Shown: positions 7,501-15,474 of the stretch, piece after piece | Position numbering within the stretch: the stretch's first letter is position 1 | Layout: the number at the start of each line of letters is the position of its first letter | Source: an uncultured Dorea sp. | GTDB taxonomy: Bacteria > Bacillota > Clostridia > Lachnospirales > Lachnospiraceae | Direction of reading: 5' to 3' | Assembly: GCA_910579335.1 (NCBI GenBank) | Contig: CAJTUQ010000001.1 | Coordinates: forward strand, 1-23,449 | Length of the DNA: 23,449 bases | The notes under the pieces: model-generated | Told to the model about the DNA's origin: nothing | What the model saw: the letters and a program-made list of their open reading frames with translations, nothing else | Databases searched by the model: none | Translations under genes and position numbers: made by a program

Positions 7501-7662
7501 TTTGCGGGAGCAAAACAAAATGTGACAGTAAGGCTGGGATTTAAATGGAAGGCATGGGCGGAATGTGATTTGAGAGAGCGTCCGGTTACAGACTTTACGG
7601 AAGATGAAATTCGTATGAGCCTCCATGCGTACGAGATTAAGACGGTACTGGTAGAGGTATAG
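4549..7662 (+). CDS. GH38 alpha-mannosidase
   Basis: The protein has 1037 residues, typical of large bacterial GH38 alpha-mannosidases, which are retaining, zinc-dependent enzymes. The order is an N-terminal beta domain (about 1-235), the catalytic GH38N domain starting VGHTHIDTAWLWR with zinc ligands His245/Asp249 expected, the nucleophile Asp359 in WLPDVFGYS, TQPQLYEYMKE, a middle helical domain ending DQFHDIIPGSS with His580 as zinc ligand, and C-terminal beta-sandwich domains. No signal peptide is present, so it is cytoplasmic. AAGGAGG lies 5 bases before ATG 4549. It likely removes alpha-1,2/1,3-linked mannose (linkage inferred) and complements the alpha-1,6-specific GH125 before it. The yesL-like gene follows after 42 bases. 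A 12-base duplication covers the stop codon. Confidence 0.95.
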   Translation: MFLTDRKLERRISELEQYRYRDMIPLEGFTVTEDNQGVVNPEIPIFNECGRVETGDTWKGRDRFLWMHKDIDIPAEWKGRKVVGIFDYGSTGAGNNSGFESMLYVNGKMYQGVDANHKEVFFDDALSGTTVDITFRLWSGLEGGGIPAEQEHRIAHADLAWLDEKTDDFYYMASMVQQTIKELDEYCPEQHELRVALDGACHCIDWSVPGSEGFYDSVHQADDYLNECIDKMDKRSMINVYCVGHTHIDTAWLWRLKHTKEKCSRSFSTVFRLMEMYPEYIFLQTQPQLYEYMKEEFPDIYENVKAKAKEGRWETDGGMWVEADCNLTSGESLTRQILIGSKFIKDEFGKDVEYLWLPDVFGYSWALPQILKKAGIKTFMTTKISWNQYNRMPHDTFMWKGIDGSEILTHFITTPEPWNEKGSWFYTYNGKLLPKTVKGVWDAYSEKQMNKDLLISFGFGDGGGGVNRDMLEYRRRMDKIPGLPNVKMSTAGEYFKKLHDTVRNTEQYVHTWDGELYLEYHRGTYTSQGYNKRMNRRMELLYRRAEWLTVMDALMAGSIEKAQQEELTKGWKHILTDQFHDIIPGSSIHEVYEDSRKDYAYIEGIARKTERRAYENILEPKENTYTAINDSGWTMSRIVTVPETREGVFKDFEGRVLASQKGRGVSYVEITGVPAMGTKTFVFEEVKSDVPKAAFHVNGRDIETPYYRISLNQYGQIARLFDKTYDRDVLPKGQRGNVLQVFEDKPLDNDAWDIDIFYQEKMREITELTAFEITEMGPLCMKVHMEWDYMSSHISQDLVLYSGSRRIDFKTDVDYHERHQLLKAAFPVDVRSTYGTYDVQYGNVRRPNHWNTSWDMAKFETVAHRWADLSERNYGVSVLNDCKYGHDIKDNVMRITLLKAGTHPDYLQDQGEHKFTYALLPHKGDFVEGNVVLEGFALNAPMQAIKGKCRLAYDSFLSFDNPQVELDAVKKSEDGNYMVIRFHEFAGAKQNVTVRLGFKWKAWAECDLRERPVTDFTEDEIRMSLHAYEIKTVLVEV

Positions 7663-7674
7663 GCAGAGGTATAG
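7651..7674 (+). repeat. 12-base tandem duplication over the GH38 stop codon
   Basis: GTAGAGGTATAG (7651-7662) is followed at once by GCAGAGGTATAG (7663-7674), with one difference. The first copy ends with the TAG stop of the GH38 gene, so the second is untranslated. Confidence 0.8.
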
Positions 7675-7704
7675 TTATCAGATAAAAAGGAAGGGAGCGC
7701 CGAT

Positions 7705-8370
7705 ATGGGAGAATTATTTAATATAGAAAAGGTATTGGGATTTTGCGACAAGGTATGGTATTTTTTTACGGTAAATCTGCTGTTTGTATTTTCTAATATT
7801 CCGGTGCTTTTCTTCTTCCTTTTTGTAGGCGCAGGAAGAATCCCGGAATACTTCCCGCTGTTCCTTCTGTGCCTGGTTCCTTTTGCCCCGGCGCTGTCTG
7901 CGGTAATGTATGCTATGAACCGGTTGATACATAGAACAGAAAGAAGTGCGTTTAAGGATTATAGAAAAGGATATTGTCAGGATTTTATACAAAAGCTCAA
8001 GCTGGGAGCGGGGCAGGCATTAGCCGTTTTTATCTGCTGGACGAATGTAAAGTTTTTTGCGGTTCAGTTTCGATTCCTTCCTCTTGCGGTGGTGTTTGCC
8101 CTGCTGTTTGCTGTGACGGTCGCTGTCACGCCGAACCTTTATATGCTTGCAAGCCGTTATGAGATGAAAAATATACAAATCGTGAAAACGGCAGTCACGC
8201 TTTTCATTGCAAAACCAGTTTTTACACTGGGAAATCTTGTGGCGCTGGCGGCACTTCTGGCGGCATTTGAGATTTCTGCGGGAACGACGGTGCTGTTTAT
8301 GGGCAGCGTGTACGGATTTCTTGTAATGTTTATGAATCAGGGCGTCATGCACAGCCTGGAAAACAGATAA
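7705..8370 (+). CDS. YesL/DUF624 family membrane protein
   Basis: The protein has 221 residues with about five hydrophobic membrane segments (roughly 20-42, 50-68, 104-122, 124-145 and 175-210) and an amphipathic N-terminus (NIEKVLGFCDKVWYFFTVNLL) typical of the YesL/DUF624 family. Such proteins sit beside YesM/YesN two-component genes and LplB/YtcP sugar transporters; their molecular role is not settled. Here it follows the GH38 gene by 42 bases and precedes the kinase, giving the same yesL-yesM-yesN order as the Bacillus subtilis yes cluster. GGAAGGGA provides the ribosome binding site. An intrinsic terminator follows, so it ends the GH125-GH38 unit. Confidence 0.85.
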   Translation: MGELFNIEKVLGFCDKVWYFFTVNLLFVFSNIPVLFFFLFVGAGRIPEYFPLFLLCLVPFAPALSAVMYAMNRLIHRTERSAFKDYRKGYCQDFIQKLKLGAGQALAVFICWTNVKFFAVQFRFLPLAVVFALLFAVTVAVTPNLYMLASRYEMKNIQIVKTAVTLFIAKPVFTLGNLVALAALLAAFEISAGTTVLFMGSVYGFLVMFMNQGVMHSLENR

Positions 8371-8382
8371 ATTATAGATGAT

Positions 8383-8417
8383 AAGGGAATGCGAAAGTAC
8401 GCTTGCATTTCCTTTTT
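8383..8417 (+). terminator. Intrinsic terminator after the yesL-like gene
   Basis: AAGGGAATGC (8383-8392) pairs with GCATTTCCTT (8405-8414) with one G-U pair and is followed by a short T-run to 8417. It separates the mannosidase block from the kinase/regulator block. Confidence 0.75.
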
Positions 8418-8427
8418 GTGTTTCCTT

Positions 8428-8436
8428 TGTTACAAT
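8428..8436 (+). promoter_or_regulatory. Candidate extended -10 promoter of the kinase gene
   Basis: TGTTACAAT fits the extended -10 form TGnTATAAT with one change. No convincing -35 box lies at the normal distance. It lies 11 bases after the terminator T-run and 32 bases before the kinase start. Confidence 0.4.
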
Positions 8437-8468
8437 AGATAACAGATAAAGAAAAAGAGGAACATAGC

Positions 8469-10232
8469 ATGGAGATGAAAAGTTCGAAACAATTGTACAA
8501 GAAGTTATTTTTTATCTATACGGTTATTCTTGTCTGCGTGGTTGTGGCGCTTGTCGGTTATTTTTTTACAAGCACGAAAAGACGCTTTCTGGAGCAGAGA
8601 CGAAACTACACGGAGATGATGAATGAATCGGCGGCCGTGTATCTGGAGGAATCGGCGGATATTGCGGAATATATCCATGAAGATTTGTACAAATCCAATA
8701 TGGAGCTTAGGGACGCTTTGCACTATATGACAGAGGAGCCGTCTGATTACCAGAAGTACCGGCTTGATATATACATAGAGAATAAGAGCAGTGAGTATAA
8801 AGGGATTGAAAAGTTTTTTCAGGATGCGTTCCAGGCGTATGGCAGCTTGAATTATATCGTGCTCTACAGCTACGGCCGGGACGAGATGACAGAGTACACA
8901 AGGGACGGAAAAAGATATAGAAGGCAGGGGGATGAGGAGCTTAAGCGGCGGCTTAATGAGATGGATTTGGCGGGAGACGGTTATTTTTCCTATATGAAAG
9001 AAATACGCGACCCGGCGACAATGCAGGTGAAGGGATGTATGCTCCTCGGATTTAAAAGCAGCAGGTTTGAGAGCGTCTGGCAGTATTATTCCCAGGCGGA
9101 GCTAATCGTATATAATGATACCGGTTCGGCAGTATTTGACTCTTCAGGGAAGTACGGGATAAAAAAGCTTATGGAGTGGGACAGGGAAAATGCGCTGGAG
9201 TTAAAGCTTGGAGCATATGTGGAACAGGCGCAGAGCGGTCCGTACCACGTAATCAGCTACTTGGAGAAGAAACGAGCGGCAGCGGTTCCCCTGCCTGCCC
9301 TGCTTATGATTTTTACTGTAGGTGCGGCTGTCATAGCCATTGGGGAAATCTTTGTCAGATACTATCTGCAGCGTCTTTCAAGACGGCTTAACCGGATACT
9401 TGACGGCATGGAAAAGGTAATGGAAGGCAATCTTGACGTGCGGATTCCGGCGGATAAGAATGGGGATGAATTGGACGTAATATCGAAATGCTTTAATGAA
9501 ATGTGCGTGAATCTCAACGAGCATATAAGAAAGCGGTATTTGGCGGAGATTGAACAGAAAAACGCCGAGATGTCAGCGCTCCAGAGTCAGATTAACCCGC
9601 ATTTTTTGTACAATACGCTAGAGGCAATTCGTATGAAGGCTATCTGTAACGGCGACAGAGAGGTGGGAAAGATGCTGTATAGTCTGGCTGTGACATTCCG
9701 GGCGCAGATTAAGGAGGCGGATGTCATAACGCTGGCGCAGGAGCTGCACTACTGTAAAAAATATATGGAGCTTTTTGAGTTCCGGTACCAGAACCAGTTT
9801 CAGGCGTCTGTAGAATGCCCGGAGGAATATCTTCAAGTGCCGGTTATAAAGTTTGTGCTGCAGCCCATTATTGAAAATTATTTCATTCATGGCATGCGCA
9901 TGAGAGAGAAGGATAACCGCATAAAAATCTCTGTAAAGAAAGAGGAACTTTATAAGATTATTGTAGAAGACAATGGAAAAGGCATGTCGGAGGACGAGCT
10001 TGCAAACCAGAACCGGAAGCTGAAAAGCGGCATTATGGAAAAACAATCCTCTATCGGGATCGCCAATGTTAACAGCAGATTAAGAGCCGTCTACGGAGAC
10101 GAGTGCGGGATTTCTATGGAAGCCGGGGAGGATAGGGGCCTCAGGGTTGTCTTAACCTTTAAGCCGAAGGAGGGCAGGGAAGAAGGACGGGAAGGAGTAA
10201 AAGATGAAAAAAGTAATGCTAGTGGAAGATGA
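8469..10232 (+). CDS. YesM-type sensor histidine kinase
   Basis: The protein has 587 residues: a membrane segment at about 14-34, an extracellular sensor region to about 270, a second segment at about 273-296, then HAMP (about 297-350), a LytS/YesM-type His_kinase region and an HATPase domain. The phosphorylated His378 lies in QSQINPHFLYNTLEAIRM. The N-box is QPIIENYFIHGMR, and the G-boxes are VEDNGKGMS and SIGIANVNSRLRAVYG. It probably senses the imported glycan, directly or through the lipoprotein binding protein, and phosphorylates the response regulator whose gene overlaps its 3' end by 29 bases. The C-terminal tail is charged and repetitive (EGREEGREG). The ligand is inferred from neighbours only. 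Confidence 0.94.
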   Translation: MEMKSSKQLYKKLFFIYTVILVCVVVALVGYFFTSTKRRFLEQRRNYTEMMNESAAVYLEESADIAEYIHEDLYKSNMELRDALHYMTEEPSDYQKYRLDIYIENKSSEYKGIEKFFQDAFQAYGSLNYIVLYSYGRDEMTEYTRDGKRYRRQGDEELKRRLNEMDLAGDGYFSYMKEIRDPATMQVKGCMLLGFKSSRFESVWQYYSQAELIVYNDTGSAVFDSSGKYGIKKLMEWDRENALELKLGAYVEQAQSGPYHVISYLEKKRAAAVPLPALLMIFTVGAAVIAIGEIFVRYYLQRLSRRLNRILDGMEKVMEGNLDVRIPADKNGDELDVISKCFNEMCVNLNEHIRKRYLAEIEQKNAEMSALQSQINPHFLYNTLEAIRMKAICNGDREVGKMLYSLAVTFRAQIKEADVITLAQELHYCKKYMELFEFRYQNQFQASVECPEEYLQVPVIKFVLQPIIENYFIHGMRMREKDNRIKISVKKEELYKIIVEDNGKGMSEDELANQNRKLKSGIMEKQSSIGIANVNSRLRAVYGDECGISMEAGEDRGLRVVLTFKPKEGREEGREGVKDEKSNASGR

Positions 10233-11718
10233 AGAACTGATACTGCAGGGACTGAAGAATATACTGGATTGGGAATCCCTCGGACTGGAAGTGGTTCATA
10301 TGGCGCATGACGGGCTGGAAGCGCTGGAGATGTGGGAGAAGGAGCCGGTGCATATCGTAGTCACAGATATAAGCATGCCTGAGATGGATGGTTTGACGCT
10401 GCTTAGAAAAATCAGGGAAAAAGAGGAACAGGTGCGCTTTATTATCCTCACCGGATATGACGAGTTTAATTATGCAAGGGAAGCAATCCGTCTGGAAGTC
10501 GAAAATTATATTTTAAAGCCAATTGACGAAGAGGAGTTTAGGCGGCAGATTAAGGAAACTGTGCAGAAGCTTGAGGAGATGGATAAGAAAAGGATTCAGT
10601 ATATTGACGAGAAAACCCAGTGGATGCATTTTTTAAACGGAGGAACAAAAGAAGAGGAATACGGAAAATATATGGAGGTGCTGGGCTTTAAAAAAGATTG
10701 CGGGGGATATCATGCGGCTGTTTTGAAATGGAGTGTCAACGGGCTGAAAGAAAAAAAGATTTCGGACGTAATTGTGGAGCTTAAGAAAAAGGAAGGGCTT
10801 GGTATTGTCCATCTTCCCCCGGACAGCCTGCTTATAGTGCTGGCGGACGGGGATAGGGACGAGACAGGAGTTTGGGAGTATTTTACGGAACTCCAGAATC
10901 AGATTGACAGTAAATTTAACGTAATGACTTTTATCGGAGTGGGACCGTCTTTTACTAGCTTCAAGGAACTGCCCGAAGCATATAAGAAGGCAAAAAGGCT
11001 TCAGAAATACCTGATTATAGAAGGCTATGGAAGCTGTATCAGCCAGAGCCAGATACAGGATAGAAAGAGCGAGGCTGTCAGCATGGACGAATCCCGGCTT
11101 CGAAAATTCATCCTAAAAAAGGAAAAAGACGCGGCGGTTGATTATATGGAGGACGTGTTTATCAATAATATGCAAAAAGATTCGTCTGCGGGCGCACTGT
11201 ATCAGACAGCAGTAAAGATGGCGGTGCTGATACAGGAAATAAAGAAAGAGTATAAGCTGGATTCCGGAAGATTCCATGATTTATCGGAGCTTATAGAGAC
11301 TATTTTCAGTGCGGACGATATTCTGGGGATAAAGACAGCCTTTGTCTCAGAAATCACGGAAGTTATAGAATGCATGCATGAGGAAAACTCCCAGTATACC
11401 CCTGTGGTGCGTCAGATTATTGCGGAAGTGCAGCACAATTATAAGGAGGATATGAATCTTAAAACATTAGCGTATAAGTATCATATGAACGCTTCTTATC
11501 TGGGGCAGATTTTCCAGAAGGAAGTGGGATGTTCTTTTGCGCAGTATCTGAGCAATACGAAGAACAGTATTGCAAAGGAGCTTATTTTAAATACGAATAT
11601 GAAAATAAACGACGTCGCAAGGCAGGTAGGCTACCCGGATACCAGTTATTTTTACCGGAAATTCAAACAGTGCTACGGTGTTTCGCCCGCATCGCTGCGT
11701 GAGATGAAAAAATATTAA
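10204..11718 (+). CDS. YesN-type AraC-family response regulator
   Basis: The protein has 504 residues: an N-terminal receiver domain (MLVEDEELILQGL, phosphoacceptor Asp55 in VVTDISMPEMDG, Lys105 in ILKPID), a long linker or ligand-like middle region (about 130-395), and a C-terminal AraC/XylS double HTH from about 400 (NLKTLAYKYHMNASYLGQIF, then INDVARQVGYPDTSYFYRKF). It starts inside the kinase gene, with AAGGAG before ATG 10204, which implies translational coupling. A strong terminator follows. It should activate the transporter operon starting 228 bases downstream, where TGCACA boxes lie before a promoter with a poor -35 box. It may also act on the GH125 block, where I see no matching box. 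Confidence 0.94.
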   Translation: MKKVMLVEDEELILQGLKNILDWESLGLEVVHMAHDGLEALEMWEKEPVHIVVTDISMPEMDGLTLLRKIREKEEQVRFIILTGYDEFNYAREAIRLEVENYILKPIDEEEFRRQIKETVQKLEEMDKKRIQYIDEKTQWMHFLNGGTKEEEYGKYMEVLGFKKDCGGYHAAVLKWSVNGLKEKKISDVIVELKKKEGLGIVHLPPDSLLIVLADGDRDETGVWEYFTELQNQIDSKFNVMTFIGVGPSFTSFKELPEAYKKAKRLQKYLIIEGYGSCISQSQIQDRKSEAVSMDESRLRKFILKKEKDAAVDYMEDVFINNMQKDSSAGALYQTAVKMAVLIQEIKKEYKLDSGRFHDLSELIETIFSADDILGIKTAFVSEITEVIECMHEENSQYTPVVRQIIAEVQHNYKEDMNLKTLAYKYHMNASYLGQIFQKEVGCSFAQYLSNTKNSIAKELILNTNMKINDVARQVGYPDTSYFYRKFKQCYGVSPASLREMKKY

Positions 11719-11744
11719 AGAGAAGATATGGAAGTGGACAAAAT

Positions 11745-11780
11745 CGTGAAATAATGGACAAATTATTTCACGGTTTTTTT
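11745..11780 (+). terminator. Strong intrinsic terminator after the response regulator
   Basis: CGTGAAATAAT (11745-11755) pairs perfectly with ATTATTTCACG (11762-11772), an 11-base stem with a 6-base loop, followed by seven T residues (11774-11780). Confidence 0.92.
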
Positions 11781-11812
11781 GTGTGGGAAAAATACTGATA
11801 ACCCCCTAGAAT

Positions 11813-11895
11813 TTGTGCAATGAACCTAAAAGTTTTCAACTATTCATAAAAAATGCACAATGATATAGTTAATATACACAAAGAAACACTGCACA
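11813..11895 (+). promoter_or_regulatory. Transporter operon control region with three TGCACA boxes
   Basis: TTGTGCA (11813-11819) and TGCACAA (11854-11860) are exact inverted copies, and a third TGCACA lies at 11890-11895. Box 2 sits just before candidate -10 elements TATAGT (11864-11869) and TATACA (11873-11878), neither with a good -35. That is the usual look of an activator-dependent promoter. The YesN-type regulator encoded upstream is the obvious candidate. The site-to-regulator link is inference. Confidence 0.45.
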
Positions 11896-11945
11896 TTAAC
11901 GAACCGGTAAGTTGATAAACAGTTATAAAAGGAGGAGGTTAAAAG

Positions 11946-12908
11946 GTGAAGGGTAACACACAAAAATCAAAAAAGCCGAAGGGAAGTTTTTTGAAACGGC
12001 TGAAGGCGAACAAAGAGCTGCTCATTTTAAGCATGCCGGGAGCAATATGGTTTCTGTTTTTTGCATACCTGCCGTTGTTCGGTATACTGGTAGCATTTAA
12101 GAAATTCAGGCTTTCGGGAGACGGTTTTTTCTATAACCTGTTTACGAGTGAAACCGTATGGTTTGATAATTTCAAGTTTTTGTTCAGCAGTGGCGACGCA
12201 TGGATTATTGTGAGGAATACGGTGCTTTACAATTTTACATTTATTATTCTCGGCGTGGCGGTGCCGGTAGTGCTTGCATTGCTTTTGAATGAGCTTAAAA
12301 ACAAGGGGATGATGAAGATATACCAAAGATCCATGTTCCTGCCGTATTTTTTGTCATGGGTAGTTGTAAGCTACTGCGTATTCGCATTCCTGAATCCGGA
12401 AAAAGGTTACTTTAACGCAATAATCCAGCAGTTTGGAGGGGAGCCTGTTTCATGGTATACGGAGAAAAAGTTCTGGCCTTTTATCATCATTTTTATGAGC
12501 CAGTGGAAAGGAATGGGGTACAACACGGTAGTCTATCTCGCGTCCATCTGCGGAATCGATAAGACCTACTATGAGGCGGCCGTTCTGGACGGGGCGACGA
12601 AATGGCAGCAGATAAAATACATTACGCTGCCGCTTTTGAAACCGGTAATCACAATTCTGCTGATTATGTCGGTGGGAGGAATTTTTAAAGCGGACTTCGG
12701 GTTGTTCTATCAATTGCCGAAAAATTCCGGCCCGCTGTACCCGGTGACGAATGTACTTGATACATATATTTTCCGGGCGCTTAAAACGAGCGGGGAGATT
12801 GGCATGAGCTCTGCGGCGGCGCTGTTCCAGTCAACAGTCGGATTTGTCTTGATTATGGTTGCCAATAAGATTGTGTCAAAGATTGACAATGAAAATGCAT
12901 TATTTTAG
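11946..12908 (+). CDS. ABC sugar transporter permease, LplB type
   Basis: The protein has 320 residues and about six membrane segments, beginning with a basic cytoplasmic N-terminus then SMPGAIWFLFFAYLPLFGILVAF. The EAA loop that contacts the ATPase is at about 208-230 (YYEAAVLDGATKWQQIKYIT). It matches the LplB family of carbohydrate uptake permeases that work with a YtcP-type partner and a LipO-type lipoprotein. Translation starts at GTG 11946, with GGAGGAGG 7 bases upstream. The second permease follows after 15 bases. No ATP-binding subunit is encoded in the locus, so a shared ATPase of MsmK type elsewhere is likely. Confidence 0.93.
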   Translation: MKGNTQKSKKPKGSFLKRLKANKELLILSMPGAIWFLFFAYLPLFGILVAFKKFRLSGDGFFYNLFTSETVWFDNFKFLFSSGDAWIIVRNTVLYNFTFIILGVAVPVVLALLLNELKNKGMMKIYQRSMFLPYFLSWVVVSYCVFAFLNPEKGYFNAIIQQFGGEPVSWYTEKKFWPFIIIFMSQWKGMGYNTVVYLASICGIDKTYYEAAVLDGATKWQQIKYITLPLLKPVITILLIMSVGGIFKADFGLFYQLPKNSGPLYPVTNVLDTYIFRALKTSGEIGMSSAAALFQSTVGFVLIMVANKIVSKIDNENALF

Positions 12909-12923
12909 AAGGAGGAAAGAACT

Positions 12924-13886
12924 GTGGCTGATAAAATAATGTCCGGAAGGAAAATGGAAAAAAGGATAAGGAAATTGGAGGCGAAAGAGAGCCAGTATAA
13001 CCAGATTAAGAGTTCGACCAATGTGCTGTTTAATATTATTTTGGCAGTCTTGTCACTGATTTGCGTAGTTCCGTTTCTATTCGTTATAATCATCTCATTT
13101 ACAGACGAGGCGTCACTGGCGGTGAACGGGTATCGGTTTATACCGGAAAAGTTCAGCACATATGCCTACGAGTACATTATCAGTGCGGGCGAGAACATAC
13201 TGAGAAGTTACGGGGTGACGATTTTTATTACAATCGTGGGTACGGTCATCGGCCTGCTTCTTACGGGAACTTATGCCTATGCGCTGTCCAGAAAAACGTA
13301 TGCGTACCGTAAATTTTTTACAACTGTGATTACGATTCCTATGCTTTTTAGCGGCGGTATGATTGCAAATTACCTGATTGTGACAAAGGTGCTTATGCTG
13401 AAGGATTCGCTTTGGGCGCTTATTTTGCCGCTCTGTCTAAATTCTTTTAATATCATCGTGCTGCGGACCTTCTTTAAGACCAGTATTCCCGACGCGGTTG
13501 TGGAGTCGGCAAAAATCGACGGAGCGTCAGAGTGGAGGCTGTTCTTCCAAATCGTTATTCCTATGGCGCTTCCGGGTCTTGCGACCATCGGCCTGTTTCT
13601 GACGCTTGGGTACTGGAACGACTGGTTTAACGCAATGATGTATATGGATAATAAGGAGTTGATTCCGCTCCAGTATCTTCTGATTCAGATTGAAAGCTCT
13701 ATTGACTGGCTGGCCAACAATAAAGCTACGATGGGTGTGGACGGTATCACGGCGGCGGCAAATATGCCGAAAGAGACAATTAAGATGGCAATTGTAGTAA
13801 TCTCTACATTACCGATAATTTTTGCCTATCCGTTTTTCCAGAGATACTTTGTAAATGGATTGACGGTAGGAGCAGTAAAAGAGTAA
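12924..13886 (+). CDS. ABC sugar transporter permease, YtcP type
   Basis: The protein has 320 residues and about six membrane segments, the first at about 33-54 (IILAVLSLICVVPFLFVIIISF). The EAA loop lies at about 193-215 (VVESAKIDGASEWRLFFQI, then PMALPG). It ends RYFVNGLTVGAVKE, the usual C-terminus of YtcP/AraQ-like permeases. It starts at GTG 12924 after an AGGAGG site, 15 bases past the first permease, and is followed 22 bases later by the binding-protein gene. It forms the membrane channel with the LplB-type partner. Confidence 0.93.
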   Translation: MADKIMSGRKMEKRIRKLEAKESQYNQIKSSTNVLFNIILAVLSLICVVPFLFVIIISFTDEASLAVNGYRFIPEKFSTYAYEYIISAGENILRSYGVTIFITIVGTVIGLLLTGTYAYALSRKTYAYRKFFTTVITIPMLFSGGMIANYLIVTKVLMLKDSLWALILPLCLNSFNIIVLRTFFKTSIPDAVVESAKIDGASEWRLFFQIVIPMALPGLATIGLFLTLGYWNDWFNAMMYMDNKELIPLQYLLIQIESSIDWLANNKATMGVDGITAAANMPKETIKMAIVVISTLPIIFAYPFFQRYFVNGLTVGAVKE

Positions 13887-13908
13887 AATTAACAAGGAGG
13901 AAAAGAGG

Positions 13909-15402
13909 ATGAAATTTAAGACATTAAAAAGATTTGCGGCAGCGGGTCTCGCAGTTATTATGACAGCCGGCATGTTAACAGGGTGCGGGGGAAAGAAGGC
14001 AGAGACCAATTCAAACGGGGATGAAATCGTGGAGCTTACCTGGTGGCAGATAGGAGACGCTCAGAAAGATCAGGAAAAAGTTTTGGAGAAAGTGAATGAA
14101 TACATCACCGAAAAGATTGGAGTCAAATTAAAGATTAATACGGCTGGATGGGGCGATTATGACCAGAAGATGCAGGTTGTCATCAATACGGGCGACGAAT
14201 GGGATATGTGCTTTACCTGTTCCTGGGCGAATAATTATCTCCAGAACGCCAACAAAGGCGCATTTCTACAGATAGATGATTACATAAAAGACACAGAGAT
14301 GTATAAAAGCATTGACGAGCGTTTCTGGGAGGCGGCGAAGGTACAGGGCAAGACATACGGAGTTCCGAGCGAAAAGGAAATCGGAAGCATGCCGATGTGG
14401 GTATTTACAAAGGAATACGTTGATAAATATAATGTTCCGGTAGAAGAGATTCACAGTCTTGAAGACTTGGAGCCGTGGCTTAAGCTGATACAGGAAAAGG
14501 AGAAAGACGTGGTACCAATGTATTTAACCAGCAGCTATTCTGCTCCGGTCTATATGGATTTGATTCAAAATCCGGTAGGAATCGAATACGGCGATGATAC
14601 GCTCACCGTAAAAAATGTATTTGAAACGGAAAAGATGAAATCCACGCTGGATACCATGAGAAAATATTATCTTGCAGGCTATATCAATAAGGACGCCGCA
14701 ACCGCTTCCGATGATAAATCCGTAAAACGTTTTGTGACAAAGGGCGACGGACAGCCGTATGCCGAGCTTGTATGGGGAAAGGATTTGGGGTATGAAGTAG
14801 TCGCTTCTCCGATTATGGATACTTATGTGACGAATATTTCCGCACGCGGAGCGCTGACGGCAATTAATGCACAGACCGAGCATCCGGAGAAGGCGGTGGA
14901 ACTTTTGAATCTAATCAATACGGACGAGTATCTTAGAAACCTTTTGAATTATGGAATTGAAGGCGAGCACTGGGATAAGGCCGAGGTTCCTGCTGACGAG
15001 GCGGCAGCGGCCGAGGGCAAGCCTTATGTATATGGAAATAAGATAAAGCTGAATGAGGAGACAAGAAAAAATTACTCGGTTTCCTACTGGGTACAGGGAG
15101 GGCTTTTCAACACCTATGTACTGGAAAATGAGCCGGTTGACAAATGGGCGACGTTCAAAGAGTTTAATTCGGCATCTGTTGATGCACCGTCTTTCGGGTT
15201 TGATTTTGACATTGATCCTGTCAGTACAGAAGTAGCGGGATTTGGAAATGTAATGGATGAATTTAGGAAATCGCTGTATACGGGAAGTGTCGACCCAGAA
15301 GAGTATCTGCCGAAGCTTCAGGAAAAATTAGAGGCTGCCGGTATTGACAAAGTTATTGAAGAAATGCAGAAACAGATTGACGAGTGGAAGGCTGCAAAGT
15401 AA
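13909..15402 (+). CDS. Lipoprotein solute-binding protein of the ABC importer (LipO type)
   Basis: The protein has 497 residues. A lipoprotein signal ends LTGC with the lipidated Cys26, so the mature protein sits on the outer face of the membrane. The body is a family 1 extracellular solute-binding fold (ELTWWQIGDAQKD near the start), and the C-terminal part (about 425-497) resembles the DUF3502 domain of LipO-like proteins: DIDPVSTEVAGFGNVMDEF, then a helical end. A very good AAGGAGG precedes ATG 13909. Its position between permeases and mannoside enzymes suggests that it captures a mannose-containing oligosaccharide. The exact ligand cannot be read from the sequence. Confidence 0.93.
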   Translation: MKFKTLKRFAAAGLAVIMTAGMLTGCGGKKAETNSNGDEIVELTWWQIGDAQKDQEKVLEKVNEYITEKIGVKLKINTAGWGDYDQKMQVVINTGDEWDMCFTCSWANNYLQNANKGAFLQIDDYIKDTEMYKSIDERFWEAAKVQGKTYGVPSEKEIGSMPMWVFTKEYVDKYNVPVEEIHSLEDLEPWLKLIQEKEKDVVPMYLTSSYSAPVYMDLIQNPVGIEYGDDTLTVKNVFETEKMKSTLDTMRKYYLAGYINKDAATASDDKSVKRFVTKGDGQPYAELVWGKDLGYEVVASPIMDTYVTNISARGALTAINAQTEHPEKAVELLNLINTDEYLRNLLNYGIEGEHWDKAEVPADEAAAAEGKPYVYGNKIKLNEETRKNYSVSYWVQGGLFNTYVLENEPVDKWATFKEFNSASVDAPSFGFDFDIDPVSTEVAGFGNVMDEFRKSLYTGSVDPEEYLPKLQEKLEAAGIDKVIEEMQKQIDEWKAAK

Positions 15403-15474
15403 AGTGATATAAAGAAGGGCTGCCGGAAGCCTTGCGGTACAAAAGGAAACAGTTGACGAAAGGAGTTAGTTGAG

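Noticed and set aside
8404..8436. TTGCAT as -35 for the kinase promoter
   Set aside because: Its spacing to TACAAT is 21 bases and it lies inside the terminator stem. Only the extended -10 is reported.
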